Shown one piece after another: positions 26,658 through 38,580 of a stretch of 64,000 nucleotides of DNA. Within the stretch, counting starts at the first letter, position 1, and each line of letters opens with the position of its first letter. The stretch covers positions 65,807,587 to 65,871,586 of the forward strand of contig NC_088797.1 of assembly GCF_011386835.1 (NCBI RefSeq), written 5' to 3'. The position numbers and the translations under genes were made by a program. The notes below the pieces were generated by a model, which made no database searches, was not told where the DNA came from, and saw nothing but the letters and a program-made list of their open reading frames with translations. Source of the DNA: Chrysemys picta bellii (Eukaryota; Chordata; Testudines; Emydidae).

Positions 26658-29102
26658 TTCCTTTCTGTGCTGTCCTTGCCAGAATCTACAAAAGTCATCG
26701 GGAGCAGTTCAGCCCAGCCTCTAGCTTTCTCATATCACTTTGGTAGTTGTCAGATCATATGAAACGTCAAAATTCATGTGGCCTCCGTGAAGAGATATAT
26801 TTAGTACAGCTGCTGCATACCTACATAGTACCTCTGACATTGACATATTAGTTATGCTGTCTTTTGCAATCTGATATCTTTAAATTTGCCACCTTGTTAA
26901 GTTTTGATTAATGTGATTCCATTTCACTAAAGTAATTGGCTTGGCCTGTTGTAGAAAATAATCAGGCTTTCTATGGAACAAATGCTAGCACATGCTAATG
27001 AGGGAGTGAGTTCGTTAAATTGATGGCGTGGAGTGACAGTTATTAATGATTGTTATGATAAACAGACGAGTGCGAATTGGGATGAGTTGGGCAAAAGTGA
27101 CAGTTTAAAAATAACGTATATTGGAAAGTACTAACGAAGTAATATACTGTTAGGAAAACAATCATGCAAGTTGTCAAGGGAAGAAGTGTAATTATACAGC
27201 TGCACGAGCTGCCTGGGAGGACAGGGACCTGGCTGATAATGGACACATTTTTTGTTGGCAAGAGGAAAATATGTTATGGCAGAGAGGAGTACAGATTGAT
27301 AAATTAATTGGCCTTTCTCATTGTTCCAAGAGCAAACTTGGCCAGCAATAGCCAAGCAGATTAGGTAAATAAATGAAGTGACCAACTCTCCTCTCACTCG
27401 ACCCACTCCCTTCCCTCTCTGTAATCCACCTTCACCCACACCACAAGCTAACTGCTTAAGGGGGCAGTGCTCATAAAATGGTAGTTTTTTACTGGAAATG
27501 TTTACAGCCTTGTAAAACAAAATGCTTTGCGTTGCCAAAGCGATGACTAATGATAGTTGAGTTAATTATGAAAAGCCATCAACTTTGTTATGTAAGGAAG
27601 TGTGAAAGCAGATTGGTGGCTAAGAGTGTCCCTACTGAAGATATGCCCACTAACTGCTTTTAGTTTAAGGCAGAAATGGCTGAAGAGTGAAAGCTCATAG
27701 GTTAGACTAGACCAATTCTAGACATGCTAAATGAGATGTATAGAGTCACAGGGGTCTTTGTGAGATGGGGAGGGGTGATGCTTTGCTTCTTGCTGGGTTG
27801 TCTTCATTTACTGTTGCATGAGGCTTCACATTTGACTAAAGTAAGTAATGGCAATCTGGGTTGAGTTTAGTGGGTATGGGAATTAATACTCCTGTCTATT
27901 AATTGAGATTGACGCTAATGCCAAAGCATAGCTATCAAACCTATGCTTGCTGCTTCTGCATGTAAGACCAGAACAGGGGGTAAATGTGGAGTATTTTGTT
28001 TTTATTCCACTGTCTACAGTAAGGGATGTTGAGACATTGCCAAATTATTATGAATTGCTGTGATTGATAGGGATAAATGTGGCAAGCATGGCTTGGTATG
28101 CCTGAACTTGCTAGAGGAGTCTGGGAGCAGGATTCTCTTAGCATTAGATAGATGGAGTGGAAAACTACTGGAGGTGCTGAAATTGCACTGGAATAGTTAA
28201 CAGTGGCTTAATGGACATGTATGTTTCAACATCGAACTTTGGAATATCAGCCAAGGGGGATCAGCCCACAAGGTAAAAAAAAACACACAAAATCATGCGA
28301 TCAGTGGGCTTGGAACAGGCTGACATGGGCCAAAGTGACCCCTCTGCATGGTATCACATAAGAGCTTAAGTGAACGATTGATGAGAGGGTAAATGTTGAT
28401 TGAGCTTTGGTCTGGGTCTGTTCTGTAGCACCTCCTTCCAAAATATTAATTAGAATATACCAATAATAAATGCCTACGAGGCATATTTCTGGAACCTGTG
28501 ACTCCTTTTGAGAACAAAAAGGTATATAAATGCTAAGCAAAGTAAATGTCAGAGTAGTTCCCCAATTAACATCCAAAGAGGTTCAAGACTGAGAGACAGA
28601 AGTTGTCGAGGTAACTGAGACCCCGGCTCGTGGGACTTTACAATCAGAGGTTGTCAGGATAACCAAGGCCCTGCTTTGAGGGACAGACCAAGTGCCTGAG
28701 ATGGAAAAGAAAGAAGTAGTCTGCAGCTAGAGCTAGTAGATATGCCTGCTTTGTTTGCTAATCAGGATACTGTGTAGACCTAACATAGTTACTGAGGGAT
28801 TATGCTTGGGGAGCTAAGACTTATTGGAAAGAGTGTATACTATGTAACTTTAACTGCTCATGTGATTCTTTCAAATAAATGATTGAGCATTAAGCATATT
28901 GGTGTCCAAATTCTCACTGGTACTGGTAACATCTGCCCAGCTGTGGGCCATTAAAAGATCCGTTTCAACAAGGGAGGTGTGAGTAATTATTCTAAAGAGT
29001 TGAGAATGCCAAAGTCTGTGGGGGACCTGTATCTGCAAAGACTTCAGGCATGCCGTTCTCCTTACAGAGACAGATCTCCCAGCTAAAATCCTAAATCTCA
29101 TA

Positions 29103-29585
29103 AGAATGGCCATACTGGGTCAGACCTAAGGTCCATCTAGCCCAGTATCCTGTCTTCTGATAGTGGCCAATGCCTGGTACCCCAGAGGGAATTAATAGAA
29201 CAGGTAATCATCAAGTGATCCATCCCAGCACCCAATCTCAGCTTCTGGCAAACAGAAGGTAGGGACACCATCCCTGCCCATACTAGCTAATAGCCATTGT
29301 TGGACCTATCCTCCATGAACATATCTAGTTCTTTGTTGAACCCTGTTACAGTCTTGGCCTTCACAACATACTCTGGCAAAGAGTCCCACAGGTTGACTGT
29401 GTGTTGTGGGAAGGAATACTTCCTTTTGTTTGTTTTAAACCTACTGCCCATTAATTTCTTTGGGTGACCCCTAGTTCTTGTGTTATGAGAATAAATAACA
29501 CTTCCTTATTTACTTTGTCTACACCAGTCATGATTTTGTAGACCTCTATCATATCCTACCTTAGTTATCTCTTTTCCAAGCATCT
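29103..29585 (-). mobile_element. CR1-family LINE 3' region fragment
   Basis: The plus-strand text (agaatggccatactgggtca, gtccatctagcccagtatcc, then gtcatgattttgtagacctc and tatcatatcctaccttag) matches the reverse complement of the 3' region of a CR1-like LINE common in turtles and crocodilians, as I recall it. There is no ORF. Family naming is from memory; orientation is inferred. Confidence 0.6.
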
Positions 29586-31060
29586 ATTTCTGGGAACTGG
29601 CTGTTAGCTATAATGGAAGCCAGCTGCAAGTTGCGACAAACTACACATTCCTATATTTTCTTTTAATGTTAGATTTCTAAATCATGATCTTCATTATCCC
29701 AATTGCCTACACAATACTGTGAGAAAAGAGAGAGAACCTGTGGTACCTCAGCCAGTTTGGCCCACCAGGAAAAATTATTTCCTGATACCCAAAAAGCATG
29801 TGCTCAGTCAGACCCACACCATCCTGGAAACACAGCTGAGTGTGTTCAACTACAGGCAGGGATGGTGGAGCAGCTTGAAGAGGAAAGAGGCTCAAGCAGG
29901 ATGGGGAAAGGTTTAAATTGTTTGGTTTGGATGTCTCTCTTCTGCCCCCCCCCCCCAATCAGCTACCACCCTCCTCCCTTGACTGTCCAATGGGATGCAG
30001 TGAACCTGAGGGAGGCTGATGAATCCAGAATGTGCTCTTCTCCTGTCGCTTCTTGCTCCCTCTGGGAGCAGTGTATACCCTTCCTTAGCCTAGCCAGCAA
30101 CATTTCAGTGACCTGATGAGGCTGGGGCAGGCATTTCGGGTGAGGGGCTTTCCTCCCCTACCCATTTCCCTTCCAGGGACAATACGTTCTCCTTGCAGCC
30201 TGACCAAATATGTCGTGTCCCCTGTTCCCCACTATCACCCAAAGATGGGTTTGTGTACTTCCCTGACTTTCCAGTTGCTTGCTCTAATTAATGGTTTGTA
30301 TAGTCATCCCACCTATTGGTCCGTACCCATTTATGGGTTCACTGGATACAACCATGCAGCTGAAATTAGTAATACTAGTCATCCACTTACTGGGTGGTAG
30401 TTATGACCAAGATTTTCAACTTGATGTTGGTTACACATTGTGGATAAAATCTCATCCTAGATCTGTGGCCTTTAATATTATGAATAAGAAGCATGTACAT
30501 AGTTTTTACCAGCTCTATCAAAGGATACCTTTATTTTGAATGTAGTGCAAGCAGGTTTTTGACTGAAATGTATATCTTTAAAACAAAACATACAGGATCC
30601 AGAGTGTCAAAATTCCCTTGTGATGGAGCACACAATCCTTGGCCAAATAGACAAGGAAAACTAACTTGAAGCTAGGATGTACATATACTTAGCTTGAAGT
30701 CTGGTTTCATTATCTTTCTTTTACCTTATAGACCTAGCTGAAGGTTTTTGTTGCACCATAAGTTGAGTCCCATATTTCCAGTTAGATTGCTTGCAAGTAG
30801 CAAGAGTACCCTTGAGAACATCTCTTGATTCTACAAGCAAAATTCTATATACAGGCTCTTTCAGTAAATTCCATCACTTCTGCCTCTGCTTTTCTGCTGC
30901 CAAACCTTTGATTCATACTCTGTCTTGACTGGACTGCCGAAACAAGCTTTTTCCTTTGACCTCAACTCTTGCTAACTCTTCAACGTTTCTAACATTGAGA
31001 AATACACCTTCAATTCCTTTCACGATTCCCTGTATCTTTCTGCATAAAGGTCAAATCTCT
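29586..31060. other. Unassigned non-coding sequence
   Basis: Includes a C run at about 29945-29957. Open frames at 29703-30116 (137 codons) and 30116-30400 have no domain, biased composition and no splice context. No gene is called. Confidence 0.5.
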
Positions 31061-31935
31061 CCTCACTTTTAAGGTTCTGTACAACACACTGCCTGCTAAC
31101 ATCTTTCATCGCCCGTCCTCTTGTTCCCTATTCTTCTTGCCTTGTTGCTCTGTTTGGTAGCTACTATGACTCTTGCCTTCATACCATTTTTCATGCATGC
31201 GTTTTCATGCTGCCTGGAACAATTTCCTTCTATACACTGAACATCCTTGACCTCATTTTCCAATCCTTCCTCAAAATGCCTTGCTTTTCATCATTGACTT
31301 GAAACATCATGCTGTTTCCTTTGTTCTTTCTCCAGCCTATATTAGTCTCCAGTTGAATGTTAGAATTTACAATAGAACCTCAGAGTTACAAACACCAGTA
31401 TTATGAACTGACCAGTCAACCACATACCTCATTTGGAACTAGAAGTATGGAAGCAGACAGCAGCAGAGATCCCCCACTCCCACCCCCCAAAAAACCCCAA
31501 ATACAGTACAATACCATGTTCAATATAAACTACAGAAAAAAATTAAGGGAAAGTTAAATTTTTTTTTAACCAAGTAAGGAAACTGTTTCTGTGCTTGTTT
31601 AATTTAAATTAAGATGGTTAAAAGCAGCATTTTTCTTCTGCACAATAAAATTTCAAAGCTGTGTTAAGTCAATGTTCAGTTGTAAAATTTTGAAAAAACA
31701 ACCATAACATTTTTGTTCAGAGTTACGAACAACCTCCATTCCCAAGGTGTTTAACTCACGTTCTATTGTATATAATTCAGTCCCTCATTTTATTCTTGTT
31801 TTTAACCCTTGTCTTTCCTTTCCCTACCTCCTTCCTTTGTCATCATGTGCTATGTTGTAAAGATTGTAAGGTCTTTAGAGCAGGGACCACTATATATTTT
31901 CCAAATATACATCTGTGTAAAGAGCTAATGAAAAT
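31061..31935 (+). mobile_element. L2/CR1-like LINE 3' region, interrupted by a Tigger-like MITE
   Basis: The text before 31369 (caaatctctcctcactttta...) and after 31769 (tgtaaagattgtaaggtctt then tagagcagggac) reads like the two parts of an old L2-type LINE 3' end, with the tail motif ggtctttagagcagggacca. The element at 31370-31768 separates them. Similarity is weak, so the assignment is tentative. Confidence 0.4.
31370..31768. mobile_element. Tc1/mariner-superfamily MITE (Tigger-like)
   Basis: The left end is caatagaacctcagagttac and the right end, read inverted, is caatagaacgtgagttaaac, with the dinucleotide TA on both sides (31368-31369 and 31769-31770), as for pogo/Tigger transposases. 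A second subterminal copy of the cagagttacgaac word lies at about 31718. The interior is AT-rich and non-coding. Confidence 0.75.
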
Positions 31936-32399
31936 TATTGTTCTATACAAACATATAATGCCTTCAGAATAGGAAAATACTATCGAACTTAATAGATGAT
32001 GATCTCTGTTACATGTGGAGGCTTCCATTTCTAAGTCATCAGTTTGTGTTTGGCCTATATCTGTAGTGACTGAAAGTGTTGCTATGTGATAGCTTTTGGC
32101 TACCCTATATGTGTTAATGTGGAGGACCCAATTCAACTTTTTTTTTTTGGTGGGCCAGGTATCCACATCCCAAAACCAATACCCCAAAGTGGCACTAATT
32201 GATACTTTTCTTTGCCATTTCAGTAGAGGCATATTTGAATAGGCATGATGTAGATTAGCCTCCAATTCCTAGCAGTGGTGGTTGTACTTCAGGATTGAAG
32301 CATATTGGCAGAAGTGGGAGTGTGGAAGCTTGCGATGCCATTGTTTGTGCTATCTTGGTTATCCATCTATTTAAATGCATCATGGTCTAGAGAAGTCAC
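31936..32399. other. Unassigned non-coding sequence
   Basis: A 140-codon minus-strand frame spans 31843-32265, overlapping the LINE tail; it has no domain and is judged to be chance. Nothing else was recognised. Confidence 0.5.
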
Positions 32400-32590
32400 T
32401 TGACTAGAAGTTAGCTACATTTTATTCCAAGCTGTGCCATTGACATTCTGTGTGATCTTAAGCAAGGCACTTTACAATTGATGGGTCAGTTTCCTCATCT
32501 GTAAAATGGGAATGATGTGTGCTTGCCTTCCTTTGTAAAACATTTTGACATCTCTGGATTAAAGCACTATGATCAAGCTAAATATTGTAG
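32400..32590 (+). mobile_element. MIR-like SINE
   Basis: This is the clearest MIR of the window: tgtgatcttaagcaaggcac, then gtttcctcatctgtaaaatg and ggaatgatg, followed by a tail with ttaaagcactatgatcaag. The order and spacing match the MIR core. It is about 190 bp. Confidence 0.8.
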
Positions 32591-33892
32591 AGATCTCATT
32601 TTCCAAGGTTGTCAATTGGGTATCTTTCATAAACTCTAAGTTCACGAAGTCACTCTGCAAGATCAGACAGGACTTGATCAAATTGATATTGTTAGCACAA
32701 GCATGATTGAGACCGTTTCAGTTCCGAGACATACTGAATGCTTCCATCTCCAGCCAAAGACCTTGCCTCTGCTACTGGATCTACTGTCACAAAATGAAGG
32801 GAAACTCCTGCATCCAGAACTGAAGCCCCTTCATCTCATGGCTTGGTTACTGAATGAATGTTGAATGTAGAGCAGTCCTCCTCCTCAACTGTCCAGACTC
32901 TCTTAGTGAACAGTAGAAAGATTCTACAAGGTAGATGTACCTGGTGAAATAGACAAAGTTTTCTTCCTGATGTACCCAGAGTACTGAATCCGCAAGACGA
33001 TCCAGAAATCTTGGACTACCTGCTTGACTTGAAATAGTTGAACCTGTCACTTAGCTCAGTCAGGATTCATCTGGCTTCAAGTTCTGCACAACAGCCTCTA
33101 GTACATGAACACACGTTTGTTTGTTTTCTTACTCAGCTGTGATTGGGTTTTTGAAATGTCTTGTTAAAGTTCTTCCACCTGTTAAAGAACCAATTTCACC
33201 AGAGGACCATAACTTAGTTCTCTTGGCTCTGGTGAGCTCATCCTTTTTGCCAACGGTGATCTGTTCATTGTTATACTTATCAGTGAAAACATAGATTTCT
33301 CCTGCCCTCCTTGCAATAAAAAAACAAGCATTAATTGCTGACTCTCCTTATACTATTTTTTTATCCAGACAAAGTGTCTTAGGACAAGTCTTTAGTTTTT
33401 TGCCAAAGGTCATTAAAGAGTTTAATCTAAACCAGCAAATTCACCCACCTATATTTTTTCCTCTAAGCCTCACCTTTTCAAAACAGAGGCTATGCTGCTT
33501 ACCATAGATGTCAGATATGCCCTGGCATTTTATTTGCAAATAACTAAGCTTTTCAGATTTTCACTCAGACTCCTCTCCCTCGTGAAGAAGATAAGTCAGA
33601 CTCATGTCATCTCAGAGACTATTGATGATTATTGGACTGTGAGAATCTGTGATGAAGTGACCAAAGCTGTTTCTCTTACTACTCTGAGCTCACTCCACCA
33701 GAACTCATGAACCCTCAGCAGCAACACTGAAGAACCTGTGTATTTAGGACATATGTAAAGCAGTCGCCTACATTTGAGACATAATGCTGTGCCTACATTT
33801 GAGACATAATGCTGTTACTGAAGTGTCAATATCGGATGCTGCATTTAGGAAGGCTATTTGCAATCTTTTATTTTCTTAAAAATAAGAACTTC
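32591..33892. other. Unassigned sequence with a small tandem duplication
   Basis: No gene is seen. A perfect 25-bp duplication (gcctacatttgagacataat plus gctgt, twice) occupies 33766-33815. Open frames are below 75 codons. Confidence 0.6.
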
Positions 33893-34183
33893 CATCTCTA
33901 CTGTATCAGAGGAGTAGCTGTGTTAGTCTGGAGCTGTAAAAAGCAACAAAGAATCCTTTGGCACCGTATAGACTAACAGATGTATTGGAGCATAAGCTTT
34001 CGTGGGTGAATTCCCACTTCGTCAGACGCATGTAATGGAAATGTCCAGAGGCAGGTATAAAAATTTCCATTACATGCATCTGACGAAGTGGGTATTCACC
34101 CACGAAAGCTTATTCTCCAATACATCGGTTAGTCTATAAGGTGCCACAGGACTCTGTTGCTTTTTACATCTCTACTGTATCAG
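33893..34183. mobile_element. Palindromic Penelope-like element terminal unit
   Basis: Two copies of the PLE 3'-end sequence lie head to head. The left arm (about 33940-34042) reads on the minus strand, the right arm (about 34061-34166) on the plus strand, with a short centre around gtccagaggcaggtataa. Both contain the gaagtggg...cccacgaaagctta block and the gtgcca/tggcac word seen next to the PLE endonuclease at 48345-48530. A 17-bp direct repeat, catctctactgtatcag, flanks the unit at 33893-33909 and 34167-34183. Part of the left copy may be element sequence, because the PLE end itself starts with tatcagagg. The minus-strand copy in the left arm preserves a hammerhead-like core. Confidence 0.8.
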
Positions 34184-34575
34184 CCTGCTGCATGGGAGTC
34201 ACCATTAGTGGAATGTACCCATGGACAATCACTCGGAGAAAGGAAAGTTACTTACCTGAACAATAGCTGGACTTCTTTGAAGTGTTCTCCATATGCACAT
34301 TCCACAACCCACCGTCCATTCTCTCTACCTTCTAGTCTTTTGCTTATCAAGATTCTGTGGTGGGGAGGAAACTGAATCATGGTTGGCAAACTGCCTTTTT
34401 ATTCTCTCGACCTAGGGCCCAAGCACACTTAGGATGCATGCATACCCATAATGGACACTGCTGGCCAAAAGACTCTCAATATTGCCAGGGTGTATGCACA
34501 TCATTAGTGGGATATGAATATGGACTTGAACTCCCATTACTGCACAGATAAGAAACTTTACTTTTCTCTTTCTTC
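34184..34575. mobile_element. Interspersed repeat with imperfect inverted ends
   Basis: The left part carries gaaaggaaagttacttacct and then tctttgaagtgttctccat and acattccacaacccaccgtcc. The right part carries cattagtgggatatgaatat and gataagaaactttacttttc, a loose inverted copy of the left. I recall this as a widespread palindromic repeat in turtle and crocodilian genomes. No clean TSD was found. Confidence 0.5.
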
Positions 34576-35635
34576 TCACAGGACAAGTTTTCTGTTCTAT
34601 CTCAGAAGCTAATCCCTACCTTCACAGTTAAATGTGAGAGGTATTTAACTAGACTGAACCCAAGTTCTGTCCAGATCTTAGATGTCAATCCCATTTACTT
34701 ACCCAGGAACAGACCAAAACAAGTTAAACTATCAAAAATGTTCAGTTACAAAGGCTTGTAGTTCAAAATCACACATACAAAACCACCTTCCATAATTTAA
34801 ATGTAGCTATCACATTTCCTTTTTTCTAGGCTGGCAAGATTTTTAATATTACATCTTTTTGATCACTTTTGAGAATTCTTATTTTTTTACATGGTGGTCT
34901 TTTGATAACATAGAGTTTGACTTGATTTTTTTGAGTCAATAATGATTTTGCTACTTTCTTGAGATATAATGGAAGGAGAAAAAAAAATGCATCTGACCTA
35001 GAGGTCTGCAAGTTCCTGTTGTGAAAGAGGGTCTACTTTTTTTGACCTGAGGCTAAACTTTGCAGGGATTGCAGAGCCTTGTCTGTGCCTTTAAGCAACA
35101 TTTGATAGCGGGGATAAAGAATGGGTGATTGTTGATGAGATGTGCAGGGCCACATTTGAGGTGCTATGCAGTTCACAGGATGAACCCATGCTGTGTCCAA
35201 ACAGTAGGTGTAGATAATTTACATCGACGTTACAAGTGGTCGCCCATCATCAGAGAACAATAGCTGTGCTCAGAGTGCTGCTTTTGGCAGTAGCTTTGCT
35301 TTGAGAACGTAGATGTTTACTGTATTAATTTTTTTGAAGTAACTGTATATTGTATTGCTTTTTGAGGCTATTTTTTCTTCCTGAGGAAATAAACTGCATA
35401 TTTTTTATGGGCAGGTAAAACTATTCTGATTTGGCGCAATGTCAATTTATTATGCTAATTTCTCATTGCTCTTAAGTATTTTATGCTATATATTTTATAT
35501 ACCCAAAATTGGGAATAAGGGAATAAAATATTACATAGTATACCATCTAACATACAAGCTTTCATCAGACATAAAATCAAAACATGTTGGGTTTATAACT
35601 GAACCATAGCCTGACCTATCAAATCGTTTATAATA
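34576..35635. other. AT-rich non-coding sequence
   Basis: No gene, TIR pair or SINE signature was recognised. All frames are short and without domain. Confidence 0.5.
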
Positions 35636-35637
35636 TA

Positions 35638-35835
35638 CACCTCTACCCCGATATAACGCGACCCGATATAACACGAATTCGGATATAACACGGTAAAGCA
35701 GTGCTCTGGGGGGGGGGAGGAGGGCGGAGCTGCGCACTCCAGCGTCTCAAAGCAAGTTCGCTATAACGCAGTTTCACCTCTAACACGGTAAGATTTTTTG
35801 GCTCCCGAGGACAGCCTTATATCGGGGTAGAGGTG
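35638..35835. mobile_element. Tc1/mariner-type MITE, 198 bp
   Basis: The TIRs are perfect for at least 18 bp: cacctctaccccgatataa at the left and ttatatcggggtagaggtg at the right. TA flanks both ends (35636-35637, 35836-35837). The left subterminal region repeats the word gatataacacg three times, and the core contains a G run and CpG-rich text. I know this element as a frequent turtle repeat. It is non-coding; frames at 35531-35737 and 35761-35958 are artefacts of it. Confidence 0.9.
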
Positions 35836-36000
35836 TACTGTATATTGTATCAAATCATATAAATATAAAATATTCCAATATTTAATAAAATTCAAGAAGC
35901 CAGCAGATGCCATCTCTTGGAATGTAATATTTTTGCAAAGTAATTGATTCATATTCACATTCCCAGAAATCTGGCATATTTGCAGAAATACTGAGAGCCT

Positions 36001-36175
36001 TAGTCCTAAATTTTCAAAAGTGACTAGTGATTAGAAAGTTTCTGAAGTTTTGGTACCCAATTTGAGACAAACTACAGAGGCCTGATTTTCAGACCTTAGC
36101 TGCTTAGCACTTTCTGACAATCAGTGTCATTTAAAGTGTCACTTCTGAAAATGTAGGCCTTAATATATAAGCTTC
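36001..36175. repeat. Old interspersed repeat relic
   Basis: The text tttcaaaagtgactagtgat, cctgattttcagacctta and cttctgaaaatgtaggcc resembles an old amniote repeat with inverted ggcctgattttcaaa-type words. Boundaries and class are uncertain. Confidence 0.35.
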
Positions 36176-37987
36176 AATGAAGATGTACATTATTTCCTAT
36201 TGAAATAATTACATGTAAAGATCACATAACAAAAAGACACAATTTTTTACAAGACCTTTCACCTTTAGTAGAGGCACTTGGTGCCATAGAAAGGAGACAT
36301 AACTTGAGTGGTTTCCATCACAGAAGACTTCAGGTCTGGTATGCCATTATAGATGACTTCCCTAAACCCCACCAAATTGGTCAGCTGTGACCTCAGGACA
36401 GTGAGATTTGACCCTGCCAAAAAAAAAACCAATTCCAACGAATCTTGTCTGTCATAAAAAAATGCGTTTAGTCAAAGAGCACTCATTCTTTTTCCTCCCC
36501 TCAACTGTAGTTCTTGTCAACTTGCATTATGCATGGATAACACAGAAACGTAGACATCCCCTCTAGCTTCCCACTGTAATAGGTTTAATCAGATAATTAC
36601 AATAATAAGTGATAATACTTAGAACATCATATTAAACAATGCTGAACACTCAGTGGCATTAAATTTTAAGAAAGAGACCAAATAAATAAATAAAACTTGC
36701 CTTGAAATGGGAAAACTGTGAAAATGTCCTCTCTATCCAATTATCCCTACACTGTCTAGGCATGGTTTGGTTGTTAACTATCTAGAAACACTGAAGTATT
36801 TATAGGATAAGACTTTCTTAATCTACCCCTAATCTGACACAAGATAGGCACATTTCAAGGAGGACTATTTGACTTTGTCAAAGTTGCCATTCTGTTTTTT
36901 GGACTACTGACCTGGAGATCTGTCATCTCGCTTTTTAAGTTAAATTATTGAATCTTAAATTTGTTCTGGTTTGATATGCCAAATCTTCAATTTTGAGAGT
37001 ATTCACGTGTGATATATTTGGAAAGTATTATTGAGAGTTAGCACAATTGGCCATTTCAGTGTTGCGGTGCATCTCAAAATTGATAGAGAAACTGATGTCG
37101 TAATGACCAGTTGCAAAACATTAATATCACCTTAGGTTTGCAAGTCTCCATGCATTTGGAAAAATGTACTGATAATTTTTAAGAGAAGCTAATTTTGTTC
37201 GGGTCATCATATGATTTCTCAGCATTTTGCTGTGTATTCTTTATTTCTCAGAGCGTGTTTGGACGTTGCCTTTATGGTTGCTTTATGCCTTGTGTACTCA
37301 TTTACACTGGGGCAAAGTATAAGACGCTACTCAATCAGAATGGTAACAGTGTTGCACTGCTTTGGGCAATGGAGAATTCTCATTTTTTTTCTCCTTGAAA
37401 TCTTAAATTAGATACTTTTTCCTTTACTGTAATAATTACTATCTAAATCACATTCACCCTTTTACCAGTATTCACCAAATTCTGACTAAGCAAGTCTGAC
37501 ATCCTTTGCTAAATTAAATCCGTACACTATGGTGTGAAACTGCAAGCAGACAGGCATGTCTGTGGATTGGTGGAAAAGCTGAAGCAAAATACTGAATGTT
37601 TAGCAGTACTGTAATTTTTTTTTTTTATTGCAGACATTGTAGGATATCTTTACCTTCCCAGTATTGCATAACTTTCTGTATTAAAAAGAGAAATCTGAGA
37701 ACAGAAATAAAACAATAGCTTTGACTATAAGCTTTTCACAACAGGGAATGTCTCTGTGTGTGCGCATGAGTGAAGTACCCAGGTAATTAACAAAGAAAAA
37801 CAAAAGGATTGTTGTAAAAACTACTTGCATTAAAGGATAGTACAAGCCCCAGTGTTTATTTAAAAACCAAAACAAGAGTGGAACCTATTTACACTACATT
37901 GGTTATAATGCAGATCTATTTATAGTAAAGTACAGTAGAATGAAAGGCCCAAATTGTTTAAACACTGTGCAATGTGCCAGTTGTAAT
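36176..37987. other. AT-rich non-coding sequence
   Basis: No gene or clear repeat was recognised. A poly-T run lies at about 37615-37626. Overlapping plus-strand frames at 37195-37411 (66-67 codons) show no domain. Confidence 0.5.
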
Positions 37988-37990
37988 TTA

Positions 37991-38230
37991 GGGCTTGTCT
38001 ATACTTACGCGCTGGTTCGGCGGCAGGCAATCGCACTTCTGGGTTCGATTTATCGCGTCTTGTCTGGACACGATAAATCGAACCCAGAAGTGCTCCCCGT
38101 CGACTCCGGTAATCCTGCTCGGTGCGAGGAGTACGCGGAGTCGACGGGGGAGCACTTGGGGTATACGTGAATAACGTAGCTGAAGTCGACATACCTTAGT
38201 TCGAACAGAGGGGTTAGTGTAGACCAGGCC
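37991..38230. mobile_element. PIF/Harbinger-type MITE with internal hairpins
   Basis: The ends are gggcttgtctatact and, inverted, ggcctggtctacact, flanked by the 3-bp TSD tta (37988-37990 and 38231-38233) typical of PIF/Harbinger. Inside are two strong hairpins. One has 23-bp perfect arms (gcacttctgggttcgattta plus tcg, about 38033-38055, and its complement ending near 38092). The other has arms ccccgtcgactccg and cggagtcgacgggg. The element is CpG-rich against AT-rich flanks. Opposing open frames at 37920-38192 are artefacts. Confidence 0.85.
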
Positions 38231-38572
38231 TTAGAGTCTGTGAACTGCTGCCTACAGTCAAAGCGTTACATTACATTAATACCCCAAGTGCTTTCATAGT
38301 GTCAAAACACATGTGATGAGAGTTTCTTCAATAGACCAGACCAAGCATGTGGGGAAGGGAATAAGCATAATAGTTAAATGTGGCTGATTGTCGATTGTTA
38401 ATATATCCATAATCTCTCGCTTTCAATGTATTTTCATGCTCCAACCTGCTTCCTTACTGCCATTTATTCCCCAGGTCAATACAGTTTGAGCTCTTTTCTT
38501 TCTCTCTGCCTCCTCCTCTAGATTTACAGCTGAGTGTGAGAAGCTTTTGTTTTCAAAGGTTGGGAGAAGCCT
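38231..38572. other. Unassigned non-coding sequence
   Basis: About 340 bp between a Harbinger MITE and a hAT MITE, with no feature recognised. Confidence 0.5.
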
Positions 38573-38580
38573 CCTAGGTG

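Larger units (their letters stand above)
24341..29100. other. Unassigned AT-rich stretch
   Basis: No gene is seen. A diverged repeat-like piece lies at about 24640-24740 (taggtgcctaactgac, tttgaaaagatctcacc), the remainder of an old amniote interspersed repeat also seen near 36001-36175. A (TG)n tract and a C17 run are listed separately. The stretch at about 26870-27540 looks non-repetitive. Frames such as 27131-27538 (135 codons, minus) show no domain. Confidence 0.5.

Noticed and set aside
29703..30116. 137-codon plus-strand frame
   Set aside because: No domain, no splice signals, proline/serine-rich composition around a C run; judged a chance frame.
31843..32265. 140-codon minus-strand frame
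   Set aside because: Overlaps an L2-like tail; no recognisable domain and no supporting context.
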